Source: Acidobacteriota bacterium (GTDB taxonomy: Bacteria; Acidobacteriota; Terriglobia; Acidiferrales; UBA7541). Taken from it: a stretch of 64,000 nt of DNA. The position numbers were made by a program, and so were the translations under genes. This document shows positions 35,977 to 45,821 of this stretch, in pieces (position 1 is the stretch's first letter; each line of letters starts with the position of its first letter). The notes beneath the pieces are model-generated. The model was not told the DNA's origin and did not search any database. It worked only from the letters and a program-made list of their open reading frames with translations. The stretch covers positions 186,001 through 250,000 of the forward strand of contig JABCZN010000004.1 of assembly GCA_013289665.1 (NCBI GenBank), read 5' to 3'.

Positions 35977-38520
35977 CTATCGCTTCTCCTGTGCAGCGCT
36001 GAAAATGTATTTTCCCTGCAATTCTATTTGTGCAGACGAGCTGCCGACAAGAAGTGCAAACTCTCCGGGTTCGGCCGTCCACGCGTGTTTCTTTTCGTCG
36101 AAGAAGGAGAAGGCGCGGCGATCGAGTTCGAGCGTGACCAGCCTGCTCTCGCCGGGCTGCAAATTTACTTTTGCGAAAGCCTTCAGCTCTTTCACGGGCC
36201 GCGGAACACTCGCATGGGCATCTCCGACATAGAGTTCGGAAATTTCCGCGCCCTCCCGCTGGCCAATATTCTTGATCTTGAAGGAAACGACGACCGTCCC
36301 ATTCAAGCCAGAGGAGGAAGGTGTAACCGTCAGATCGTTGTACTGAAATTTTGTATAGGAAAGGCCAAAGCCGAAGGGAAATAAAGGCTTCACTTCCGAG
36401 AGATCAAAGCTCCGGTAGCCTAGAAAAACACCCTCTTCATATTTAACGTGTTTATCGGGCGATTTCGGGTAGTAGTTCTTGAACGCAGGGTTATCTTCCC
36501 AGCGCCCCTCAAACGATGCAGGCAATTTCCCCGAAGGACTAACTTCACCGAACAGTATCTGCGCCAGCGCCGCGCCGCCCTCCTGCCCCGGGTACCATGC
36601 GTGGATCAGGGCCGGCACGCTGCCGATCCATTTGGTCATATCCACATTGCCGCCGGCGGTCAGCACAACGATTATGTTCTTGTTCAGACGGGCAATCTGC
36701 TGAATGTAGGAATCCTGGCCGCCGGGAAGTTGAAACGTTCGGTCGCCGCCTTCGCCTTCCGTGGACGGATCAAAGCCCATGCAGAGAACGACCGCATCTG
36801 CTTTCTCAACCAGCGCCTTGGTGCCCTCTCCAAGCGCCTTCGTCGCGGGGGCGATTCCGAAGCGTGCCGTGGCCGTGCCCACCGCTTCAAAATATTCCAG
36901 TCGAATCTTGTAAGGTTTCCCTTTCCCCAGGCGCGCGGAGTAGGTATCCAGTGTTTCGCTGTGCCGCTGCCAATCGTCGATCACCTGCTTGTCGTCAACG
37001 AAGAGCCGCACTCCGTCATCAGCAGAAACATAAAATTTGTAGTCATCGTCGGTGCGTGGGATGAAGTAACCCGTCCATCGCGCCGAGAATCGATCGTCCG
37101 GGCCATTTGGCGCGTAGCTCCCCGCGCCCCAATGAAAGTCAATCTTATCATCGGTGCGCACGAGCGCAGGTTCCCCCTGCAACGAATCGTTATTGAAGTA
37201 TTCCCCGTGCAGCCCAACGGTTCCACCGGGCGAAAGGACAAACTCGGTCGCCTTGACGACTTCGTCGAGCGACGCCTCGTCCGTTGTGTAAAGGACGCGC
37301 CCGTTTTCCCCCAAATAGTTGCTGATTCCTTCCAGGTAGCTTACGGAGTTGAAAGGCTTGGTGAGAGAACTTCCTCCGCCGCCAATCACCGCGGGATAAG
37401 CATCCGGGCCGAGCACCGCGATTGTTTTGAGCTTCTTTTTATTCAGAGGAAGAATTCCGTTTTCATTTTTCAGCAACACCATACCGCTGCGGGCCTCTTC
37501 GAGAGCGATTTCCCTTCCCTTTTGGCTGTACAGCGGAATCGCCAGATCTGTCTGGTCGCGGTCAAAGAAACCAAACTCAATGGTTTTTCGCAGAATGCGC
37601 CGAACTTTGTCGTCAATCACTGCAACGGAAACCTTTCCTCGCTGGATGGCGGGAAGCAGCGTTTCTTTGTTCATGAACTGCCCCGAAGGCATTTCCAGGT
37701 CGAGGCCACCCTTGGCCGCGGCGACGCCATCGTGCGTTGCGCCCCAGTCCGACATCACAATACCGTCAAATCCCCATTCTGTTTTCAGAATCACGTTGTT
37801 CAGATAATCGTTCTCCGTCATGTAAACGCCATTCACCAGGTTGTACGCGTCCATTACGGCGCCAACCTTTCCTTCTTTCACGGAAGCCTCGAACGCCGGA
37901 AGGTAAATCTCGCGCAGCGTCCTCTCATCCACGTCGGAACTATGATCCATGCGCCCGTATTCCTGGTTATTGGCCGCGTAGTGTTTGGCGGTCGCGATCA
38001 CTCCCTGTGATTGAATGCCCTGGATCAGCGAGACCCCCATGCGTGCCGCGAGGAATGGATCTTCGCCGAAGTATTCAAAGTTCCGCCCGTTCATCGGCGC
38101 GCGGTAAATGTTCATGCCCGGCGCCAATATGAAATTCACTCCGCGCGCCCGCGCGTCCTGGCCCATCGCCTCGCCCACGCGCTTCGCGAGGTCCGTGTCC
38201 CACGAAGCAGCCAATGCAATCCCCGCTGGGTAAGCGGTTGTCGACCCATAGTCGTGCACGCCAAGGGGGCCGTCGGACATTCGAAGTGCGGGAATCCCCA
38301 GCCGCGGGATGGCTTGCGTGTAAAAGTCATTGATCCCGCCGATGAGCGAAATCTTTTCGTCCAGAGTCATTTTCGAAAGCAGCGCGTCCACCCGGCTCTC
38401 GACCGTCGGTCTTTGCTGAGCGTGTGCCGTTTGCGTCCGACACCAGGAGAAACAAGCAAGCAGCCAGACAATGAATATGGATCTCGCCCAGGCTTCTCGG
38501 GTCCCCATTGTGGAATTCAA
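35977..38520 (-). CDS. GH3 beta-glycosidase with inserted PA14 domain
   Basis: This is an 847-residue exported glycoside hydrolase of family 3. The N-terminal barrel contains GIVMSDWGATHDGV with the nucleophile aspartate, and KHYAANNQE. A PA14 domain, which often shapes substrate binding, sits in the second domain (GLHGEYFNNDSLQGEPAL to ARFGIAPA, about residues 415-560). A fibronectin-III-like domain ends the protein. The TTG at 38520 is favoured since AGGAG of the upstream gene end lies seven bases before it; an ATG at 38508 is the alternative. Its signal peptide places it in the periplasm or outside. It releases beta-linked glucose, xylose or arabinose; which one is not decidable. Confidence 0.93.
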   Translation of the reverse strand: MNSTMGTREAWARSIFIVWLLACFSWCRTQTAHAQQRPTVESRVDALLSKMTLDEKISLIGGINDFYTQAIPRLGIPALRMSDGPLGVHDYGSTTAYPAGIALAASWDTDLAKRVGEAMGQDARARGVNFILAPGMNIYRAPMNGRNFEYFGEDPFLAARMGVSLIQGIQSQGVIATAKHYAANNQEYGRMDHSSDVDERTLREIYLPAFEASVKEGKVGAVMDAYNLVNGVYMTENDYLNNVILKTEWGFDGIVMSDWGATHDGVAAAKGGLDLEMPSGQFMNKETLLPAIQRGKVSVAVIDDKVRRILRKTIEFGFFDRDQTDLAIPLYSQKGREIALEEARSGMVLLKNENGILPLNKKKLKTIAVLGPDAYPAVIGGGGSSLTKPFNSVSYLEGISNYLGENGRVLYTTDEASLDEVVKATEFVLSPGGTVGLHGEYFNNDSLQGEPALVRTDDKIDFHWGAGSYAPNGPDDRFSARWTGYFIPRTDDDYKFYVSADDGVRLFVDDKQVIDDWQRHSETLDTYSARLGKGKPYKIRLEYFEAVGTATARFGIAPATKALGEGTKALVEKADAVVLCMGFDPSTEGEGGDRTFQLPGGQDSYIQQIARLNKNIIVVLTAGGNVDMTKWIGSVPALIHAWYPGQEGGAALAQILFGEVSPSGKLPASFEGRWEDNPAFKNYYPKSPDKHVKYEEGVFLGYRSFDLSEVKPLFPFGFGLSYTKFQYNDLTVTPSSSGLNGTVVVSFKIKNIGQREGAEISELYVGDAHASVPRPVKELKAFAKVNLQPGESRLVTLELDRRAFSFFDEKKHAWTAEPGEFALLVGSSSAQIELQGKYIFSAAQEKR

Positions 38521-38521
38521 A

Positions 38522-40648
38522 CTATTTCTCCTCGACAATCGCTGCGTCCCACGGCTTCAGTTTTATGCTCTGTCCCTGAGCAACCGGAGACTGGGTCAGC
38601 AAATCGGTGCCTGCGCCGTATGAATAGGCGAACGCCTGGGAATCGCTTGAATAATTCAGGAAGTAGTGGAGCGACTTCCCCCTGCGATTCATCCCATGCT
38701 TCACGCGCACATTCGCGGGAAGTGCTTGGTCCGAGCCAGTCAAACCCGCCAACTGAAGAACGCTCGCCATCACGCGGTCCTGCAACACATCGCTCAAGAC
38801 CGTCCCTTCATACGTCAAGGTGCCCTTGCCAAGCGAGTTGCGGGTAATCGCGGGATACTTCTCGAAAAATGGCTGGTCGTAATACGCAAGCGCTTTGGCC
38901 GTATCGAGCAAAATCATCTCCGCCCATTCGGAAACCTTGTTCTCGCCACCCGCGTGGAAGGGATCATCCTTCAATTCCAGTGGTTGCCGAAGGCTGGAAA
39001 ACTCCTGGTAATGAAATCCAGCGGCTTCGCGCAGCAAGCCCGGCGCCATTTCCCAGCGCACGGTAGAGAACTCGTCGCAAAATCCGCTCTTGAAAGCCAC
39101 AACTAGATTCCCGCCACCGCGCACATAGTCGGCAAGGTGCTTCAGCAACGCGTCACTCGCCACGTAGAGAGGCGGGACAACGATTATTTTGTATTTCGAA
39201 AGGTCCTCGGTGTCCGGGAAAACAAAATCGACGCCGACGTTTGCCCTGTAAAGCGCGTGATACATCTGCCGCAAGACCGTGCGGTAATTGACGCGGTCGC
39301 TGAACTTCATGAACTCGATCCCGTAATAGGAATCGTTGCTGTAGAGAATGGCAACTTGATTCTTGCGCTGGATGTCCACAATCTGCGGCCCGATACGCTG
39401 CAGTTCGTGCGCCGTACGGTTCACTTCGTCGTAAGTCCGCCCCGGTGTCAGGTCGTGTCCGAGCACACCTTTCCAATACGTTTCCTGGCCGTAATGGATC
39501 GAATGCCAGTGCCAATACTCGATCATGTTGGCGCCGGAGGAAGCATGCGTGTATACGTCCAGGCGGAGCTGCCCGTCGTAGGGAGGAAATTGTTCCTTCG
39601 AATCCCACCCGATGGCCTCGGCGTTCGTTTCCGTGATCAGATAATTCGTATTCTTCAGCGACCTCATGTAGTCGCCGACCATGGATGATGTTTCACCGTC
39701 AAACTGGTCCTGTGTCCCGTGGTACGGATTCGCGGCAACGATATCCAGCGACCGGCCCACGTCTTCCTCGTTCACCACCGGGTTCGGCGGCCCGGCGAAA
39801 TCGTGCATCACAAATTGACTTGGCCCCTTGTATTCGTTCACAATCCTCGCCTGCCAGGCCAGAAAATCCGTAGTCAGCCATTGCGAGTAGCGCTCCCACT
39901 CGAGCTTCCAGCCCGGGTTAATGATTCCGTCGCGCGGAGGAAGCTCTGTCCAGTCGTTCAGCCGCTGTCCCCAATAGTTGAGTCCCCAAATCCTGTTCAG
40001 CTCATCCACGGTCTTCAATTTCGATTTCAGATATTCCTGAAAGCCAACCTGCACATCATGATTCGCCGCGTAGGCCGAAGAAGTTTCGTTGTCGATTTGG
40101 AAGCCGATGATTGCGGGGTTGTTTTTGTAATGATCGAGAATCCGTCGGATCACTCGTTCGCAGTAAAAGCGGTATGTCGGATTCGCCAGATCCGTGTTCT
40201 GCCGGATCCCGTAATATAGAGATTGTCCTCCAAGGCGGGTCACCAGAATTTCCGGATGTTTTTTATACATCCACGCAGGAATCGAATATGTCGGTGTGCC
40301 AAGTATGATTCGAATACCGGCCGCGTGAAGTTTTTCAACCACCCTGTCCATCCACGCAAACTCAAATTTTCCGTCCGCGGGCTCCCATAGTCCCCAGCTC
40401 GATTCGCCAATCCGCACCACGCTGATCCCTGCTTTTTGCATCAGGGCGATGTCCTGGTCTGCCCGTTCGTAAGGCATGTATTCCGGGTAGTACGCAACAC
40501 CGTACAGGATCGTGTCCATCCGATCGGGATGAAACGCTTCGCGGGATTGAGACAGGACGGGAATGGCCGTGAGCAGAGTGAGAGCGAGAATGAGACCCGT
40601 GCGATTGCTAGCCATCCAGCGTTTCCAGCTGGCACACCCGATGCCCAT
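38522..40648 (-). CDS. GH42 beta-galactosidase, exported
   Basis: This is a 708-residue family 42 beta-galactosidase. The N-terminal barrel begins with GVAYYPEYMPYERADQDIAL. The acid/base glutamate is in IIGFQIDNETSS and the nucleophile glutamate in YLITETNAEAIGW. The trimerisation domain and a small C-terminal beta domain follow. A signal-peptide-like segment (ILALTLLTAIPVLSQ) makes it an exported enzyme, unlike many cytoplasmic GH42 proteins. The ATG at 40648 has GAGGAAGG upstream. It follows the LacI gene after 24 bases, and together with the GH3 enzyme it should release galactose from galactan side chains (inference). Confidence 0.94.
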   Translation of the reverse strand: MGIGCASWKRWMASNRTGLILALTLLTAIPVLSQSREAFHPDRMDTILYGVAYYPEYMPYERADQDIALMQKAGISVVRIGESSWGLWEPADGKFEFAWMDRVVEKLHAAGIRIILGTPTYSIPAWMYKKHPEILVTRLGGQSLYYGIRQNTDLANPTYRFYCERVIRRILDHYKNNPAIIGFQIDNETSSAYAANHDVQVGFQEYLKSKLKTVDELNRIWGLNYWGQRLNDWTELPPRDGIINPGWKLEWERYSQWLTTDFLAWQARIVNEYKGPSQFVMHDFAGPPNPVVNEEDVGRSLDIVAANPYHGTQDQFDGETSSMVGDYMRSLKNTNYLITETNAEAIGWDSKEQFPPYDGQLRLDVYTHASSGANMIEYWHWHSIHYGQETYWKGVLGHDLTPGRTYDEVNRTAHELQRIGPQIVDIQRKNQVAILYSNDSYYGIEFMKFSDRVNYRTVLRQMYHALYRANVGVDFVFPDTEDLSKYKIIVVPPLYVASDALLKHLADYVRGGGNLVVAFKSGFCDEFSTVRWEMAPGLLREAAGFHYQEFSSLRQPLELKDDPFHAGGENKVSEWAEMILLDTAKALAYYDQPFFEKYPAITRNSLGKGTLTYEGTVLSDVLQDRVMASVLQLAGLTGSDQALPANVRVKHGMNRRGKSLHYFLNYSSDSQAFAYSYGAGTDLLTQSPVAQGQSIKLKPWDAAIVEEK

Positions 40649-40672
40649 AGACTTGCCTTCCTCGCTCCGGCT

Positions 40673-41704
40673 CTATGCCTGTCCGGGTCGAGCCGTTGCC
40701 CGGTGATTCAGTGCCGTTGATTCGCGCAGCACGAGATTCGTTTTCAAAACGTACTCTGTGCCCTTGGGGTTCGGGCTCTCTCGCTGCACGTCCTCCAGCA
40801 ACGCCTGGAACGCCATGCGGCCAAGCTCTGCCTGGGACATTTCGATCGTGGTCAGCGGCGGCAGAATATACTGGGAGATGCGGATGTTGTCGAATCCGAT
40901 GACCGACAGGTCGTCGGGAACGGCGATCTTTTCCGCGTAACTTTTGTGCATCACTCCCATAGCGGTCATGTCGTTGGAGCAGAGCACCGCGGTCGGTCGC
41001 GAATGCAGGCGCGCCAATTTCTCGAACGCCGCCTCTCCGCCTTCCAGGGTGTGGTTTCCTTCCACGATCAACTGTGGGTCCACGGATATGCCAATCTCGT
41101 TCATGGACTGCACGAACGCTTCGCGGCGCGCAGTCGCGGATTTCAGCCTCAACGGCCCGGTGATGAATGCAATGCGTTCGTGGCGCAGCGCCGCCAGATG
41201 CTGGACGGCTTGCCGGATGCCGTGGAGATAGTCGATTCGAATATTGCTGACATGCTGCCGCGGCGGGCCCACATCCACAAAGACCAGGGGAATTTTTCGC
41301 AGCTTCAAGTCATCGAGCAGCGACTCTTCCATCCCGAAGGTCATCACCGCTACGCCTTCCACGCGGTGCTCCAGCATGCGCCGCACGGCCAGCTTCATGC
41401 GCTCCGGATCGTGGACCGTGGAAGTCAGCAAAATTTCGTAATTGTTCTGGACCGCAGTGTCTTCAAAGACGTGCACGATTTCCGGAAAGAAGGGGTTCGT
41501 GATTTCGGAAACAATCAAGCCGAATATGCGGCTGCGCCCGGAAACCAGCGCCCGCGCCTGCGTATTCGGGAAGTAGCCAAGCTCTTCCACCACTTTCCAC
41601 ACGCGCTTGGCCATCTGCGGCCGCACCGTCGGAATCCGGTTGATGGTGCGCGACACCGTCGCTGTCGACACTCTCGCCCTCTTCGCAATTTCCCGGATAT
41701 TCAT
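40673..41704 (-). CDS. LacI family transcriptional regulator
   Basis: This is a 343-residue repressor. The DNA-binding region is MNIREIAKRARVSTATVSRT, with the hinge helix near NTQARALVSGRS, followed by a periplasmic-binding-like effector domain (IFGLIVSEITNPFF). It likely binds a sugar from this locus. It is the first gene of a run reaching from 41704 down to the beta-helix gene and is downstream of the TonB receptor, from which it is separated by a terminator. Candidate operators of the right type lie just downstream of the receptor promoter at 45437-45490. Confidence 0.95.
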   Translation of the reverse strand: MNIREIAKRARVSTATVSRTINRIPTVRPQMAKRVWKVVEELGYFPNTQARALVSGRSRIFGLIVSEITNPFFPEIVHVFEDTAVQNNYEILLTSTVHDPERMKLAVRRMLEHRVEGVAVMTFGMEESLLDDLKLRKIPLVFVDVGPPRQHVSNIRIDYLHGIRQAVQHLAALRHERIAFITGPLRLKSATARREAFVQSMNEIGISVDPQLIVEGNHTLEGGEAAFEKLARLHSRPTAVLCSNDMTAMGVMHKSYAEKIAVPDDLSVIGFDNIRISQYILPPLTTIEMSQAELGRMAFQALLEDVQRESPNPKGTEYVLKTNLVLRESTALNHRATARPGQA

Positions 41705-41873
41705 CGCTTATCGCACCGTGTGCTTGGCACTGCGTCTCGATCCACCACTACGCTTTGACGCAAACTGGGACTGGGGCTCATGAGATTTGTTGGGCGAGGG
41801 CTAGTCGCCTTCCGTTCCACGGGCTCTTGATTTCGCGTTTCCACTCCGTTCCACGAAACCGTCTCTTTTCTGG

Positions 41874-41912
41874 AAAAACCGGGGCAATTCGTTGTAACAC
41901 GAACTGCCCCGG
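41874..41912 (-). terminator. Intrinsic terminator of the carbohydrate TonB receptor
   Basis: CCGGGGCA (41879-41886) pairs with TGCCCCGG (41905-41912), and after one mismatch TTCGT pairs with ACGAA, closing a six-base loop. On the - strand the hairpin is followed directly by five T residues (the A run at 41874-41878). It lies 35 bases beyond the stop of the receptor gene and separates it from the LacI operon. Confidence 0.85.
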
Positions 41913-41947
41913 GAGACCCGAACACCTCAATTGCGGGGTGCGGATCC

Positions 41948-44900
41948 CTAGAAAATGATCTTCGCAGCAAGTTGCAGAATCCGCATATTGCCGTAAGTGT
42001 TGGTGATCGCCCCAAAATTCCCACTATTGAGGACGCCATTGGGATTCTGAAAATGCGGCGAATTGCTCAGATTGAAAACCTCGAAGCGGGTCTGTAACTT
42101 GCCCCGCTCCTTGAGCGCAAACTCCTTAAACAGCGAGAAGTCGGCATTGACGAAGCCGGGTCCGTACAGAATGTTGCGTCCGGCATCGCCGAAGGCGCAT
42201 GGGTTTGTACCACTATTGGCCGGGGCCACGAACGCGGCCGTGTTGAAATACTCCGTGATTGTCTGAGGGCCCCAAAGATGTTGGCCGGGGACAAGGTCCG
42301 GACGGACGCCAGGGCAACTCGAGTTTCCCAGGCCAGATGTCACGTTGAAGGGCGTGCCGGTCTGTGCGCGGAAGATAGCATTCATTTGCCAGCCGCCCAG
42401 GATCAACTCATGCACGTCTCCCCAATTGCCGAAGAGCGCCTGACCTTTTCCAATTGGAAGACGATATAACCCGCTGAACGTGAAAGTATGGCGGATGTCG
42501 TCGTCCGCCGAGGCGATTTCCGCATTCAGGTTATACGGATTCTGTGGTGAGTTATAACCCTGGTTAAGGTCGAAGGGCGCGGGTCCATTGTCAATATTGT
42601 GGCCGTAAGTATAGGTTGCAAGAAAACTGAGATTTTTTGAGGCTCTTTTCGTAACTTTGCCCTGGAGCGAGTTGTACTCCCCCCAGCCGCGAGAATAGAG
42701 TGCCTGGATGTGCGTCAGGTTCTTGGTAAGTATGTTCGAATTGCCGTTTACGTTGTTGATATCGCCGACCAGATAAGAGAGGTCGTGGCTCAAGGAACCC
42801 ACATAAGCAATTTCGAGCATAACCCCGTATGGAACCTGCTTCTGCAGGGTCAAGTTATAGGACTGCGAATACCCGGTCTTCATGTGGGGATCTTCATAGT
42901 ACGTGCTTTCGGTCCCGCTCTGAACACTCGCAATAGCCGAGGTCGGGATGCTCGAGGCTCCGGCGGGAATGACTGGATTCGTTTGTCGTGGCACTCCGGC
43001 ATCGAAGGTGTAGGGGAATCCACCAGCAGGAGCGCCGTATGGGTAAAAGCACCCATCACAATAACTGTTTTGAATTGCAAAAGGATAGTTCTTCGTTAAG
43101 AAGTCTTCCTTGCCGTCATTTTCGGGGGAATAGAAGAAACCATACCCAGCACGGATAACGGTCGTGGGATTGATTTGATAGGAGATTCCTAGGCGAGGAC
43201 CAAAATTATGCGGGTTGGTGTTAAGTAAACCTCCGGAGTTGCCGCCGCGCCCGGCCAACAACAGGCTGTCCGTCGCCGGGTTGTAATTCGACATATTGTT
43301 GCTGGCTTCCGTCCAAGGAGATTGAAACTCGTATCGGATGCCGCCATAAAGCGTCAATTTCGGCGAGAACCTATACGTATCCTCGACGAAATTACCTAAT
43401 TCCCAGGCTTGCGTGTGCGGGTGCGTCAGTTGCAGCCCTATGTCCTCAACGTAAGGCACACCTATTAACAGATCCCCGATAACCGAGCCACCATAAAAGC
43501 CCGGGTTGGCGGTCGCCGAGTAGCCCGTACCGTAAGCGTAGTATTGAAAACCTGTGGGGAGGAGCGAGAAATTGGGGTTCGAATTAAGGCGCCGGAAGTC
43601 GCCTCCGAACTTGATCTCGTGTTTGCCCGATATGATCGTCATGTTGTCCGTGAACTGGTAGTTGCTATCCAATTCGTGAAAGGGTTTATAGGTCGAGCCG
43701 CCAGTAAAGAAGACACCCTCGTTCGTGCCGCCAACCAGTTCTATGTACGGGAAACCATCCGTTGCTGGATAACCCGGCACATGGATATTTTGCGCTCCGA
43801 ATTGCGTGGAATAATCGTGACCGTTCATGAGACTGTAGAGGTCTTCGCGCAGGCGCGTGTAACCGAAGCGGGCCTCGTTCACCTTGCGAGCGTCGAAAGT
43901 GTGATATTCCGAAACTGAAACGCCCTGGTTCCGCAGCACTTCGCTGTTCCCAAAGTCGTTGTCGCCGCCATTCGGAACTACCGTGTGACCGTAATAGATG
44001 CCGTTGTCGAGCAGGCTGCTGTCACCATAGTGATATATGACCGAGAGGCGGTCCTTGTCGGAGAAGTTATGGTCATAGCGCCCATCGCCCAAGTTTCCGG
44101 TGACGTTTGTGGGAACGTACTCTGCAAAATTCAGGGCCCAGCCGTTTGTGCCCGCTTTCCCTGGCAGATTGGGGCTGGGAAAGAAATTCTCCAGTGTGGC
44201 CAAGCCAGCTTTACTGACAAAGGCCGCGGGGATTACATTGAGAACGCCATTCGACTGAAACTGCTGGCCCGGGGCATATGGGTTATAAACCGTAAGAAGA
44301 CTGCCGTTCGCGTCGTAGAACTTGCTCAGGTCCACGTCGCCGTTGGGAAGAACGTTAATTTCGTCCTTGCGCGGCACGCTGGTAACGGCGGAATAGGCAT
44401 CTCTTTGCTTTATGCGTTCATACGACACGAAGAAGAAGGACTTGTCTTTGCGGATTGGCCCTCCGACTGTTCCCCCAAAGTTGTTCCGGTTCAAATCTGA
44501 AGCCGGCTCCTTTGCACCACTGATCGAGAAGGGCCGTGCGGCCCCGAAATTAGGGCGATAAAACTCATAAGCGCTTCCATGCAGGCTGTTTGAGCCTGAT
44601 TTGGTCTGGATGGAAACAACGCCCCCGGCCGCTCTCCCGTACTCCGCTGAATACGCCGAGGTCAGGATCTTGAACTCCTGCACGGAGTCCACGCTCGGCG
44701 TTATCGTGATGTCTTGTGTACGGTTCTTGGTGATCTCCACACCGTCAACCAAGATTGAATTCGCGTACTCGCGCTGCCCGTTAACGCTTATATTAAAAGC
44801 GTTTATCCCGCTGGCGCCGGGGACCACTCCCGCAGTTAGTGTCGTGAGACTAAGGAAGTTTCGGTCGAGCAGTGGCAAGTCAAGAATGTCCTGAGTAGTG

Positions 44901-45307
44901 ATGACTTCGCTCGTTTCCATGCTCTGGGTCTGCAGCTCCGTTTGAGCTCCGGTGATGGTAATGGATTCGGTGACGGCGCCGACAGTCAGCTTGAAATCCA
45001 ACAATTGCTTTTGGTCGATGTACATGACCACATTTCTGACAGTCGTCACTTCAAACCCTGCCTTGGTCGCTTTGACGGCATAGGTGCCCGGCGGCACTTC
45101 CAAAATGTTGAAATTACCGTGCTCATCCGTTGCCGAGCTATAAGCAACGCCGGTGTCCTGATTCATCGCAACGACCTGCGCACCGACGATGATGGCGTTC
45201 GAAGGATCGGTCACTCGTCCCGTAATCGAGCCCGTCGTCGCCTGGGCCCAGAGCGAACTGGCGGCCAGTAATTGAACCATGCAAATTAAGAGAATTGCTT
45301 TACGCAT
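41948..45307 (-). CDS. TonB-dependent receptor of the carbohydrate locus
   Basis: This 1119-residue Oar-like outer membrane receptor probably takes up oligosaccharides for the surrounding glycosidases. It has a signal peptide ending at SSLWAQ, a carboxypeptidase-regulatory-like domain (GRVTDPSNAIIVGAQVVAMN), a plug with TTQDILDLPLLDRNFLSL, and a barrel ending LAAKIIF. A GGAGAGG site precedes the ATG. It has its own promoter with LacI-type operators nearby and a terminator behind it, so it is a single-gene unit. No SusD-like lipoprotein accompanies it, which is usual for this receptor type. Confidence 0.94.
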   Translation of the reverse strand: MRKAILLICMVQLLAASSLWAQATTGSITGRVTDPSNAIIVGAQVVAMNQDTGVAYSSATDEHGNFNILEVPPGTYAVKATKAGFEVTTVRNVVMYIDQKQLLDFKLTVGAVTESITITGAQTELQTQSMETSEVITTQDILDLPLLDRNFLSLTTLTAGVVPGASGINAFNISVNGQREYANSILVDGVEITKNRTQDITITPSVDSVQEFKILTSAYSAEYGRAAGGVVSIQTKSGSNSLHGSAYEFYRPNFGAARPFSISGAKEPASDLNRNNFGGTVGGPIRKDKSFFFVSYERIKQRDAYSAVTSVPRKDEINVLPNGDVDLSKFYDANGSLLTVYNPYAPGQQFQSNGVLNVIPAAFVSKAGLATLENFFPSPNLPGKAGTNGWALNFAEYVPTNVTGNLGDGRYDHNFSDKDRLSVIYHYGDSSLLDNGIYYGHTVVPNGGDNDFGNSEVLRNQGVSVSEYHTFDARKVNEARFGYTRLREDLYSLMNGHDYSTQFGAQNIHVPGYPATDGFPYIELVGGTNEGVFFTGGSTYKPFHELDSNYQFTDNMTIISGKHEIKFGGDFRRLNSNPNFSLLPTGFQYYAYGTGYSATANPGFYGGSVIGDLLIGVPYVEDIGLQLTHPHTQAWELGNFVEDTYRFSPKLTLYGGIRYEFQSPWTEASNNMSNYNPATDSLLLAGRGGNSGGLLNTNPHNFGPRLGISYQINPTTVIRAGYGFFYSPENDGKEDFLTKNYPFAIQNSYCDGCFYPYGAPAGGFPYTFDAGVPRQTNPVIPAGASSIPTSAIASVQSGTESTYYEDPHMKTGYSQSYNLTLQKQVPYGVMLEIAYVGSLSHDLSYLVGDINNVNGNSNILTKNLTHIQALYSRGWGEYNSLQGKVTKRASKNLSFLATYTYGHNIDNGPAPFDLNQGYNSPQNPYNLNAEIASADDDIRHTFTFSGLYRLPIGKGQALFGNWGDVHELILGGWQMNAIFRAQTGTPFNVTSGLGNSSCPGVRPDLVPGQHLWGPQTITEYFNTAAFVAPANSGTNPCAFGDAGRNILYGPGFVNADFSLFKEFALKERGKLQTRFEVFNLSNSPHFQNPNGVLNSGNFGAITNTYGNMRILQLAAKIIF

Positions 45308-45436
45308 ACCACCTCTCCTCAGCCATGCGGGCGGGCTGCGCGAAAGAATTTCTCGTTTGGCAGCGGCCCCGCGGCTTACTCACCCAACCGATGGCAGCAC
45401 CCCAGTCCTGCCAGTTCGGCTCCCAACAGTCCCAGC

Positions 45437-45490
45437 AATCGTTTACGGCGAACGGTGTTGCCATGAAAGAATCAAATGTAAACGATTACT
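45437..45490 (-). promoter_or_regulatory. Candidate LacI-type operators upstream of the TonB receptor
   Basis: AATCGTTTAC (45437-45446) and GTAAACGATT (45478-45487) are a perfect inverted repeat with 31 bases between. The second lies within TGTAAACGATTACT (45477-45490), an imperfect palindrome with the CG centre typical of LacI-family sites. Both fall just downstream of the predicted transcription start, where a bound repressor would block transcription. The link to the LacI gene at 40673 is inferred. Confidence 0.6.
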
Positions 45491-45502
45491 CTGATGGACG
45501 GC

Positions 45503-45531
45503 AATTTAATCCGCTCTTCATCTTTTGTCAA
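45503..45531 (-). promoter_or_regulatory. Predicted sigma-70 promoter of the TonB receptor gene
   Basis: On the - strand a perfect TTGACA (45526-45531) is followed after 17 bases by TAAATT (45503-45508). Transcription should begin near 45496, giving a leader of about 190 bases before the ATG at 45307. Confidence 0.65.
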
Positions 45532-45539
45532 GACTTGTT

Positions 45540-45821
45540 TTCTGGCGCTGCTTTGAAGTGACCTGAAATGTCTACTTTCCCCGCCAAAATGCACACTTCC
45601 CAGGGATTCTTGGACATCTGGCACTCCACTGTGGGCCTGGACAGCAAGTCTTTCGATCCCCTTCGGGCCCACGGGGGCAACAGATCGCGGAGATTTCTGG
45701 GAGTAATCGTTTGCTCGCCAGGCCTCTCCAGACGAAGGTTGAGGCTTGGCCACTGGCAGGAGCGATGGCTCGTGGCTCCTGACAACCCTTTTTTCGGAAC
45801 GAGTGAACTCAATCCGCGAGG
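45540..45821. other. Gene-free stretch with possible relic of an insertion sequence end
   Basis: Two imperfect 15-base direct repeats, AAATGTCTACTTTCC (45566-45580) and AAATGCACACTTCC (45587-45600), lie about 20 bases apart. This layout is reminiscent of the ends of IS21-type elements, but no transposase is present. A perfect six-base-arm hairpin of AGGAGC and GCTCCT is found near 45758-45780, followed after about a dozen bases by six T; no + strand gene precedes it. Confidence 0.25.

Noticed and set aside
36448..38010. Long open frame of about 520 codons on the + strand
   Set aside because: It lies entirely antisense to the GH3 gene, whose domains and catalytic motifs are clear; the antisense protein has no recognisable domain.
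45758..45800. Terminator on the + strand
   Set aside because: The hairpin has a T run only after about a dozen bases and there is no + strand gene upstream.
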